16,602 bases of DNA from contig DATGSS010000001.1 in NCBI GenBank assembly GCA_035302345.1, forward strand, positions 1 through 16,602. The letters run 5' to 3'. The first letter of the stretch is position 1, and every line of letters begins with the position of its first letter. The position numbers and the translations under genes were made by a program. Of the stretch, positions 7,147 through 12,975 are shown in pieces. This stretch comes from Paenalcaligenes sp035302345. GTDB taxonomy: Bacteria > Pseudomonadota > Gammaproteobacteria > Burkholderiales > Burkholderiaceae_B. The notes beneath the pieces are model-generated. The model made no database searches and was not told the DNA's origin. It saw only the letters and a program-made list of their open reading frames with translations.

Positions 7147-7553
7147 TTTTCCTCCTTGGCTGGGGTAAAGACCACCATCGGACCTTCGTCCCCCTCTGTA
7201 ATTTGACTCTGTACTCGCATGCCGATGGCAACCTCTTCGGGGCTCACGCCATCCACACGACTCATCATGCGTACACCTTCATCCAGGTCAATCAGTGCAA
7301 CGTTATAGTCGCCTCCACGGTCAGAACGACGGCGGACCACCGTAGTGGAATAAACCGTACCCTGGCCTTTGGCAACCTGCCAGCGCAGCTCGTCGTGACC
7401 GCAATGAGGACAAAGCATCCGCGGATAAAAAACATACTGTTCGCATCCAGTGCATTGCTGGATGGCGAAAACATCCTCAGCCAAAAGCTGATGGTAATAT
7501 TGCTCGGCCCCCATCTCAGCGGGTTGGGCCAGTGCTGTTTGATCTACCCCCAT
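7143..7553 (-). CDS. DUF35 Zn-ribbon / OB-fold acyl-CoA-binding partner protein
   Basis: This is a 136-residue protein of the DUF35 family, which forms a complex with thiolase-like enzymes. A rubredoxin-like Zn ribbon is formed by C34-x2-C37 and C48-x2-C51 (QCTGCEQ and LCPHCGH), followed by an OB-fold with the GQGTVYSTTVV strand. The start is the ATG at 7553-7551, because AAAGGAG sits nine bases upstream; the longer reading from a TTG at 7583 would place this ribosome site inside the gene. With the ATG, 26 bases separate it from the preceding MaoC stop. It overlaps the thiolase-like gene by ATGA. In the steroid side-chain system this protein is needed by the aldolase, so the pair is likely a heteromer. 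Confidence 0.88.
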   Translation of the reverse strand: MGVDQTALAQPAEMGAEQYYHQLLAEDVFAIQQCTGCEQYVFYPRMLCPHCGHDELRWQVAKGQGTVYSTTVVRRRSDRGGDYNVALIDLDEGVRMMSRVDGVSPEEVAIGMRVQSQITEGDEGPMVVFTPAKEEK

Positions 7554-7579
7554 TGTGTAGAACTCCTTTATTTGGCGGT

Positions 7580-8443
7580 TCAAGCAAACTCGGCGACACC
7601 GTGGCTCAGCACCACTACATCGCGTTCAATGGCACGCGCTTGAAAGGCAAAATGCCCCTCTTGTTCACCCTGCCAGATTTCGAAAGCCAGGCGTTCACCT
7701 GGATAAACTGGGGCGCTAAAGCGCGCATCGAGGCGGCGCATGCGCTGTGGATCGTAGTCAGCGCACATTTTTATTAATGCATGGCAAGCCATCCCATAAG
7801 TGCATAGCCCATGCAAGATAGGACGCTCGAATCCAGCTTTGCGGGCTACCTCAGGGTCGGCATGCAAAGGGTTGTAATCACCATTCAAGCGATATAACAA
7901 AGCTGCCTGAGGGATGCTGGAAAGCTCGCATACCCAATCAGGTGCCCGTTCGGGTGCGCGCGGCAAACCAGGTAAAGGCTCGTCAGAGGCGCTCAAACCA
8001 CCATCACCACGGCAAAAGCTAACGTTGTGCAAGCGTGCGTACAAGGTGCCATCATCGGCATTCTTGATCTCGCGCTCGGTCACTACCAACGCCCCCTTGT
8101 CCGGCCCTTTGTCTGTAATTCGTACGACCTGATTGTGGCCCACAAAACGGCCCTGAGCGGGCAAGGGTTTCAAAATTTCCAAGCGTTGCTCACCGTGCAA
8201 CACCTTGACCCAATCCACCCCGGTATCTGGATTTTTCATCCAAAACCCTGGATAGCCCAACACGACAGCCATGCTGGGCATGGCTTGCAAGCCCTCTTCG
8301 TAAACAAAAGGTAGCTGCTGCTCATCAACGGGATCGAGCCCTAAACCAATGCCCAGCGCGTATAAAATCGTATCCTTGGCAGTAAAGTCATTATACAACG
8401 GCTCGAACTGCCAGTTTTTTAAATGTTCGTAATCAAATGCCAT
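7580..8443 (-). CDS. MaoC-family enoyl-CoA hydratase 2 (double hotdog)
   Basis: This enzyme likely hydrates trans-2-enoyl-CoA to (3R)-hydroxyacyl-CoA. The 287-residue protein has two hotdog repeats; the C-terminal one carries the intact hydratase 2 motif NGDYNPLHADPEVARKAGF, with catalytic D189, N191 and H194. The N-terminal repeat (about 1-150) has GYPGFWMK and GEQRLEI stretches as in the hydratase half of multifunctional enzyme 2. GGAG lies eight bases before the ATG. It follows the SDR gene by 56 bases and is followed closely by the DUF35 gene. Together with the SDR it would convert an enoyl-CoA to a 3-ketoacyl-CoA. Chain specificity is unknown. Confidence 0.92.
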   Translation of the reverse strand: MAFDYEHLKNWQFEPLYNDFTAKDTILYALGIGLGLDPVDEQQLPFVYEEGLQAMPSMAVVLGYPGFWMKNPDTGVDWVKVLHGEQRLEILKPLPAQGRFVGHNQVVRITDKGPDKGALVVTEREIKNADDGTLYARLHNVSFCRGDGGLSASDEPLPGLPRAPERAPDWVCELSSIPQAALLYRLNGDYNPLHADPEVARKAGFERPILHGLCTYGMACHALIKMCADYDPQRMRRLDARFSAPVYPGERLAFEIWQGEQEGHFAFQARAIERDVVVLSHGVAEFA

Positions 8444-8476
8444 CGGGAATGCTCCAACAATTAAATTGCATGTTTA

Positions 8477-8495
8477 CTGCTGAATCACACAGCAG
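8477..8495 (-). repeat. Small hairpin between SDR and MaoC genes
   Basis: CTGCTG (8477-8482) and CAGCAG (8490-8495) form a 6-bp perfect inverted repeat around a 7-base loop, within the 56-base gap between the SDR stop and the MaoC start. No T run follows. It may be an mRNA-stability element or chance; confidence in a role is low. Confidence 0.3.
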
Positions 8496-8499
8496 GCAA

Positions 8500-9396
8500 T
8501 TAAAAGGGATCCCAATTAATCACATCAGGCGAGCGCTCGAGCTCGTAGAATGCACTGCTCAGTGCGGGGATAGCAATCTCACCTACGGTTTCAGGCGTCC
8601 AACCCTCAGCATGATGCACCGAACGCGCCGGACGAGGCTGACTAAAGACCATGATTTCGTTGGCACGCACACCAAAGATTTGACCGGTGATGTCTTTTCC
8701 ACCCTCGCTGGCCAAATACACTACCAAGGGGGCAATTTTGTGTGCTTCCATACGCTTGAGTTTGGCAACCCGTGCCTCGGCCTCAGGAGAGTCGACAGGA
8801 ATAGAGCTAGTCATCTGGCTCCAGGCAAAAGGAGCGATACAATTCGAACGTACATTAAAGCGAGCCATATCAATAGCAATTGATTTGGACAACGCTGCAA
8901 TACCTAATTTGGCAGCGGCATAGTTGGACTGCCCCAGATTGCCGATCAGGCCAGAGGTCGAGGTCATATGCACAAAGCAACCGGACTCTTGTTGACGGAA
9001 ATGCTTGGCAGCCTCTTGGCTGACTTGAAAGGCGCCGTTTAGGTGCACGTCAATCACAGCATCCCACTCTTCTTGGCTCATGCGGTGGAAAAGACGATCG
9101 CGCAGATTCCCGGCATTATTGACTACTAAATCAATACGTCCATACTCATCGACAGCCTGCTGTACGATCTGACGTCCAGCATCAGAAACAGAATCCTGAT
9201 TAGCAACCGCCTGGCCGCCGGCCTCACGAATTTCTGCTACTACGGCCTCGGCAGAGTCCTGGCCGTGCTCATTGACACCGATATCATTGACAACCACTTT
9301 GGCACCATATTTGGCCAATAGCAGTGCAATCCCTTTACCAATGCCTCCACCTGCGCCAGTCACAACGGCGACTTTATCTTTGACGAGATCAGTCAT
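8500..9396 (-). CDS. SDR (3R)-hydroxyacyl-CoA dehydrogenase, MFE-2 N-domain type
   Basis: This NAD(P)-dependent dehydrogenase likely oxidises (3R)-hydroxyacyl-CoA to 3-ketoacyl-CoA. From the chosen start it has 298 residues. The cofactor motif TGAGGGIG is at 13-20, NNAG at 93-96, and the catalytic S146, Y159 and K163 are present. VVVNDIG (34-40), NNAGNLRDRLFHRMS and GNLGQSNYAAAKLGI resemble the dehydrogenase half of peroxisomal MFE-2 (HSD17B4). The start is the ATG at 9396-9394, with AAGGA five bases upstream; an in-frame reading to 9513 adds 39 poor residues from non-coding sequence. The C-terminal tail, about residues 235-298, is longer than in simple SDRs. The neighbour MaoC gene supplies the matching hydratase. 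Confidence 0.91.
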   Translation of the reverse strand: MTDLVKDKVAVVTGAGGGIGKGIALLLAKYGAKVVVNDIGVNEHGQDSAEAVVAEIREAGGQAVANQDSVSDAGRQIVQQAVDEYGRIDLVVNNAGNLRDRLFHRMSQEEWDAVIDVHLNGAFQVSQEAAKHFRQQESGCFVHMTSTSGLIGNLGQSNYAAAKLGIAALSKSIAIDMARFNVRSNCIAPFAWSQMTSSIPVDSPEAEARVAKLKRMEAHKIAPLVVYLASEGGKDITGQIFGVRANEIMVFSQPRPARSVHHAEGWTPETVGEIAIPALSSAFYELERSPDVINWDPF

Positions 9397-9533
9397 TTCT
9401 ATCCTTCCCTGTAGATTGTTTGGATTACTGTAATTTTTCGTGTGAATTAGAAAATCACTTAGATGTTTACTATAGACAAACCTAGGGGGCAGCACCGCAG
9501 CCCCTGCGCCCACTGTCCAACCCCTGCAGAGCG
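9397..9533 (-). other. Gap between NMO and SDR genes with hairpin and palindrome
   Basis: This 137-base gap contains GGGGCAGC-ACC-GCAGCCCC-type symmetry at 9486-9504 (5 bp arms GGGGC/GCCCC plus inner GC/GC around a mismatch). A perfect palindrome ATTAC-T-GTAAT lies at 9424-9434, and a -10-like TATAGT at 9474-9469 (leftward, five of six consensus bases) has no clear -35. It may contain an internal promoter for the SDR-to-thiolase genes or a processing site; neither is proven. Confidence 0.35.
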
Positions 9534-10565
9534 CTATGAGCTGGCCTGTGCTTTCTGGCTGACCGGCTGTCGCAACTGATCCAACCGGTCAAAAGCTAGG
9601 CGCATGCCGTCTTCGAGCTCTTGGACAATCTCTGCCAAGGGCTGTTGCTGCTCGACAAAGGCCAATGATTGACCCGCCGATAACAAACCGCGCCGCACAT
9701 CACCCGAGGTATAGGCTTCGCGGGCAAAAGAACCCCGCACCAAGGGCAATAAATCCTCAATAGTGACATCCTCTTTGGTGCGTTCTATTTCCTGCACCTC
9801 GTTCACGGTGTCGTTACGCAGCACACGAACGGTATTGCGTACCGTATGCATGCAAAGCGCCGTATCGGTCGGCTGAGCCTCGATCAAACGTTTTTTATAG
9901 TCATCATGAGCCCAAATCTCGTGGGCAGTGAGAAATTTGGTACCAATCACTACGCCGGATGCACCCATCCCTAATGCGGCCGTGATTTGCGAACCACAAC
10001 CAAAACCACCCCCGACCAAATATGGAATCTCGAGGCAGCGCGCTGCCCATGCAGTATTGACCATGGTGCCGACCATTTCTACGCCTGGGTGTCCCCCGCA
10101 TTCTGCACCCACAATTGAAACTGCATCAACACCCTGACGCTGTGCCGAAACAGCATGACGTACAGTCGCGACCTTGTGCAGGATTTTGATTCCGGCCTCT
10201 TTGATCAAAGGCATGTAGGGCTCGGGGCTACGGCCAGAGGTTTCGATATAGGGAATGCCCTCTTGGGCGATAAGCTCGAACACCTCTTCGGTCTGTTCGC
10301 CCGTGACTCGATGGGGCAGCATGGAAACATTGACCCCAAACGGCATACCCTGGCTAAGATCACGGCATTTTTGAATTTCATCGCGCAGCTCATCAAGATT
10401 AGAAAAGCTGGCTGCAGTAATAAAGCCCAAAATCCCGCTATGTGCGGCGGCAGCGACGTATTCGGCATTGGCCAACCACATCAAACCACCCGCCACAATC
10501 GGTAAACGCACTCCAAAGAGCTCAGTGAAACGTGTATGCACTAATTGGTCTTGAGCTTTATCCAT
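9534..10565 (-). CDS. NMO/2-nitropropane dioxygenase-family FMN protein
   Basis: This is a TIM-barrel flavoprotein of the nitronate monooxygenase family, related also to the enoyl-ACP reductase FabK. The 343-residue form starts FTELFGVRLPIVAGGLMWL near residues 13-31 as usual. The CGGHPG stretch carries the likely catalytic His (H159), and LVGGGFGCG followed by GASGVVIGTKFL provides the phosphate-binding loops for FMN. I chose the ATG at 10565-10563 because AAAGG lies five bases upstream; an ATG at 10580 is a close alternative. An ATG at 10619 lies in a terminator stem and is rejected. Beside acyl-CoA genes it may act as an enoyl-CoA reductase or oxygenase rather than on nitronates; this is inference. 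Confidence 0.87.
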   Translation of the reverse strand: MDKAQDQLVHTRFTELFGVRLPIVAGGLMWLANAEYVAAAAHSGILGFITAASFSNLDELRDEIQKCRDLSQGMPFGVNVSMLPHRVTGEQTEEVFELIAQEGIPYIETSGRSPEPYMPLIKEAGIKILHKVATVRHAVSAQRQGVDAVSIVGAECGGHPGVEMVGTMVNTAWAARCLEIPYLVGGGFGCGSQITAALGMGASGVVIGTKFLTAHEIWAHDDYKKRLIEAQPTDTALCMHTVRNTVRVLRNDTVNEVQEIERTKEDVTIEDLLPLVRGSFAREAYTSGDVRRGLLSAGQSLAFVEQQQPLAEIVQELEDGMRLAFDRLDQLRQPVSQKAQASS

Positions 10566-10603
10566 CTTTGCCTTTCCCATGAAAAATACCTGTAACTGCG
10601 TAG

Positions 10604-10633
10604 AAAAACGGCAGTGCAATCACGCACTGCCGT
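10604..10633 (-). terminator. Intrinsic terminator between ACAD and NMO genes
   Basis: A perfect 10-bp stem (10608-10617 with 10624-10633; ACGGCAGTGC / GCACTGCCGT) with a 6-base loop is followed in the leftward direction by five T (10608-10604). It begins eight bases after the acyl-CoA dehydrogenase stop codon, so it should end or attenuate that transcript before the NMO gene. Confidence 0.88.
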
Positions 10634-10640
10634 ATCCAGA

Positions 10641-11804
10641 TTAGTCTTCGCGCACCAAAGTACGACCAATAATGATTTGCTGAATCTGAGTGGTACCCTC
10701 GTACAAACGCAACAAACGTGCATCACGATAAAAGCGCTCTACTTTATACTCGCGCATATAACCCGAACCGCCATGGATTTGCACGCCACGGTCTGCAACG
10801 CGACCCAGCATTTCGGTGGCAAACATCTTGGCGGAAGATGCGCGCAGGCTGAGCTCGGGGTTCTTTTTGCCAGGCGTATGTTTTTCGTCATACATCTTGG
10901 CAGTTTCGCGAACTAGGGCCCAAGCAGCGAGTAGCTCGGCCTGACTATCAGCCAACATGGCTTGGATCAGTTGGAATTCACCGATGGGTTTGCCAAATTG
11001 CTTGCGATCACGTGCATAGGCTACGGACTCATCCAAAATGCGTTGTGCCAATCCACATGCCACAGCGGCCAAGTGAATACGACCGCGGTCTAATACCTTC
11101 ATCGCAGTTCTAAAGCCCTGACCAGGAACACCACCAATGATATTTTCCGCTGGCACACGGACATTTTCCAAAATGACATCACATGTTTGTGTCCCGCGTT
11201 GACCCATTTTTTGGTCAACCTTACCTAGGGTAATACCGGGCAAATCAGTCGGCACGATAAACGCAGAAATGTTATCGCGTGGCTCGTCACTGGTGCGGGC
11301 CATCAAGGTAAAAGCACCGGCACGGGGCGCATTGGTAATAAAACGTTTGGTACCATTAAGAACATAATGATCACCGTCGAGCTTGCCATAGGTTTTTAAT
11401 GACTGTGCATCCGAACCAGCCTCGGGCTCGGTCAGTGCAAATGCCATGACCAACTCACCGGTGGCGACCTTGGGCAAATAGTGCTGTTTTTGCTCTTCGG
11501 TACCGTCGATTAAAATGCCCTGTGAGCCAATCCCGACGTTCGTACCAAAGGTCGAACGAAAGGCCAACGAGGTCTGACAAAACTCGTAGTTGACAGCACA
11601 CTCCTGGCTCAAGCTCAGGCCAATGCCGCCGTACTGCTCGGGAATGGTCATGCCAAAGAGACCCATTTCTTTCATCTCGTCGACGACTTCATTCGGGACT
11701 TCGTCATTGTCTTCAACATAGTCCTCTAGGGGAACCAAGCGCTCTCTAACGTAACGGCGCAAACTATCTAATAAAATGTCAAAAGATTCCTGATCAACGC
11801 TCAT
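10641..11804 (-). CDS. Acyl-CoA dehydrogenase (FAD-dependent)
   Basis: This enzyme introduces the alpha,beta double bond into an acyl-CoA and passes electrons to ETF. The 387-residue protein has normal family length. Signature stretches are FALTEPEAGSD at 122-132, GTKRFITNA at 151-159, DRKQFGKPI at 266-274, and the C-terminal GGSGYMREYKVERFYRDAR. The catalytic glutamate is E369 in YEGTTQIQ, the position used in short/medium-chain and glutaryl-type enzymes. GGAG lies six bases before the ATG. It is the first gene of the leftward cluster, divergent from the LysR gene, and is followed by a terminator. Substrate chain length or branching cannot be told. Confidence 0.93.
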   Translation of the reverse strand: MSVDQESFDILLDSLRRYVRERLVPLEDYVEDNDEVPNEVVDEMKEMGLFGMTIPEQYGGIGLSLSQECAVNYEFCQTSLAFRSTFGTNVGIGSQGILIDGTEEQKQHYLPKVATGELVMAFALTEPEAGSDAQSLKTYGKLDGDHYVLNGTKRFITNAPRAGAFTLMARTSDEPRDNISAFIVPTDLPGITLGKVDQKMGQRGTQTCDVILENVRVPAENIIGGVPGQGFRTAMKVLDRGRIHLAAVACGLAQRILDESVAYARDRKQFGKPIGEFQLIQAMLADSQAELLAAWALVRETAKMYDEKHTPGKKNPELSLRASSAKMFATEMLGRVADRGVQIHGGSGYMREYKVERFYRDARLLRLYEGTTQIQQIIIGRTLVRED

Positions 11805-11838
11805 AGCACTCTCCAGTGATAATAACTCTCGATGTTTC

Positions 11839-11867
11839 AGTGTATGTTGCCAAAATAAACTTTACAA
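11839..11867 (-). promoter_or_regulatory. Candidate sigma-70 promoter for the acyl-CoA dehydrogenase gene
   Basis: Leftward, TTGTAA (11867-11862) and TACACT (11844-11839) are separated by exactly 17 bases; each matches the consensus at four of six positions. It lies 35 bases before the gene start and just downstream of the LysR-type box at 11880-11894, the usual arrangement for a LysR-activated promoter. Confidence 0.45.
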
Positions 11868-11879
11868 TATTCCTTTTTA

Positions 11880-11911
11880 TTGACACGACGTCAAATTCTT
11901 TTGAACACGAC
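11880..11911. promoter_or_regulatory. Putative LysR-type operator (T-N11-A box plus repeats)
   Basis: TTGAC-ACGAC-GTCAA at 11880-11894 is a perfect interrupted palindrome that contains the LysR T-N11-A pattern (T11881 to A11893). TCAAA/TTTGA (11891-11904) forms a second inverted repeat, and TTGACACGAC recurs as TTGAACACGAC at 11901-11911, about 21 bases or two helical turns away. The cluster sits between the divergent LysR and dehydrogenase genes and ends two bases before the LysR ATG, which suggests autorepression. Confidence 0.55.
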
Positions 11912-11912
11912 T

Positions 11913-12848
11913 ATGAACTTACAACGCCTGACCATCTTGGTTGAAATACTGGACGCCGGCAATCTGAGCAAAGCGGCCCGTAAACTCAAAATGACCCGCG
12001 CCAACATCAGCTACCACCTAAATTTGTTAGAAAAAGAGGTAGGCGTACAGCTGGTGCGCCGTTCAACCCTAAGCGTCGAGCCGACCGAGGCCGGCGAACG
12101 GCTTTATGAACATGGCCGTAATATCCTCAACGAGCTCATGACCGCCCGCGAAAGCATCACCACCCTGGGGCAAAGCCTACAAGGACGCGTGGGTATCAGT
12201 GTACCCAGTGGCTTTGGACAAATGTTCATGATGCAGTGGCTCATAGAATTTAAAGAACGCTACCCGGACATTCACCTGGATGTGATGTTTGAAAACCGTA
12301 TCGATAACATGATTCGCGAGGGGATCGATATCGCTATTCGTATCATGAGCGATCCTCCCGAAAATCTCATCGCACGTAATTTGGGTACCATTCGCTATAT
12401 CGCCTGCGCATCAGCAGACTATGTGGCACAGCACGGGTTACCAACTGAGTTGCAGGCATTGGCCGAGGTACCCATCATCACCTCTAGCGTGGTGGGCAAG
12501 CGCCTACGTTTACGGGCCTATAAAAACGACCAGATGGAAGAAGTCTATCTCAGCCCCAGTGTAAGCTCAGAGCATTTCCCCTTTATCCGTGAAGCCATGC
12601 TCGCTGGCTTAGGCGTAGGCATCATGCCTGATTATGTGGTGCTTGATGAGCTCAAAAGTGGTAAAGTGCTCACTACTTTGGATGATTACACCCTGAGTAT
12701 TTTTGGCCGCCAAATGTTTATGCTGTATATGCCTAATCGCCACCAAACCCGAGCGATACGAGCATGCATTGATTACCTTTTGGAAAAGGCCCGACAGATG
12801 AATAATCATCTGCCTACACCTTGTGAAATCACACCCAAAGACAGGTGA
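11913..12848 (+). CDS. LysR-family transcriptional regulator
   Basis: This is a LysR-type regulator of 311 residues, presumably controlling the divergent acyl-CoA genes in response to a pathway CoA ester or acid. The N-terminal winged helix-turn-helix covers about residues 1-60: LTILVEILDAGNLSKAARKL, then MTRANISYHLNLLEKEVG as recognition helix region. The effector-binding domain (about 90-300) shows VGISVPSGFGQ, DIAIRI and GLGVGIMPDYVV. The start is the ATG at 11913, which gives the usual LysR N-terminus; a TTG at 11880 would add residues encoded by the operator. No good ribosome site precedes the ATG. The signal molecule is unknown. Confidence 0.92.
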   Translation: MNLQRLTILVEILDAGNLSKAARKLKMTRANISYHLNLLEKEVGVQLVRRSTLSVEPTEAGERLYEHGRNILNELMTARESITTLGQSLQGRVGISVPSGFGQMFMMQWLIEFKERYPDIHLDVMFENRIDNMIREGIDIAIRIMSDPPENLIARNLGTIRYIACASADYVAQHGLPTELQALAEVPIITSSVVGKRLRLRAYKNDQMEEVYLSPSVSSEHFPFIREAMLAGLGVGIMPDYVVLDELKSGKVLTTLDDYTLSIFGRQMFMLYMPNRHQTRAIRACIDYLLEKARQMNNHLPTPCEITPKDR

Positions 12849-12858
12849 TGCGCTGCAG

Positions 12859-12887
12859 TTCAAAATCCTTTAAGTGATGCTTATAAA
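12859..12887 (+). promoter_or_regulatory. Candidate sigma-70 promoter for the CoA ligase-Bug genes
   Basis: TTCAAA (12859-12864) and TATAAA (12882-12887) are 17 bases apart and match the consensus at four and five of six positions. Transcription would start near 12894 and give an 80-base leader containing the inverted repeat at 12917-12960. It starts 11 bases after the LysR stop codon. Confidence 0.42.
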
Positions 12888-12916
12888 ATTAAAAAGTCGC
12901 TAGGGCTAATTTTGCC

Positions 12917-12960
12917 TAGAATGATTGATACAAGACCCAATAAAATCAAAAATCATTCTA
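12917..12960 (+). repeat. 10-bp perfect inverted repeat in the CoA ligase leader
   Basis: TAGAATGATT (12917-12926) and AATCATTCTA (12951-12960) are a perfect 10-bp inverted repeat separated by 24 bases. The right arm ends five bases before the AGGAGG ribosome site. A smaller stem CTAGG/CCTAG (12900-12904 with 12915-12919) shares three bases with the left arm, so the two folds exclude each other. It could be an operator or a leader RNA switch. Confidence 0.6.
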
Positions 12961-12975
12961 AACGCAGGAGGCAAG

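Noticed and set aside
7203..7643. 146-codon plus-strand frame opposite the DUF35 gene
   Set aside because: It is antisense to a protein with a clear Zn ribbon and a good ribosome site; its product shows no domain or start signal.
5977..9396. Steroid side-chain degradation locus
   Set aside because: Although the thiolase-like/DUF35 pair recalls Ltp2-ChsH2, no steroid ring-degradation gene or heteromeric ChsE-type dehydrogenase pair is visible, so the substrate is left open.
9397..9513. 39-residue N-terminal extension of the SDR
   Set aside because: The extension precedes the usual SDR start, lacks a ribosome site, and the internal ATG at 9396 has AAGGA at good spacing.
12925..12975. 17-residue extension of the CoA ligase from a TTG
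   Set aside because: It runs through the inverted repeat and the AGGAGG ribosome site of the ATG at 12976.
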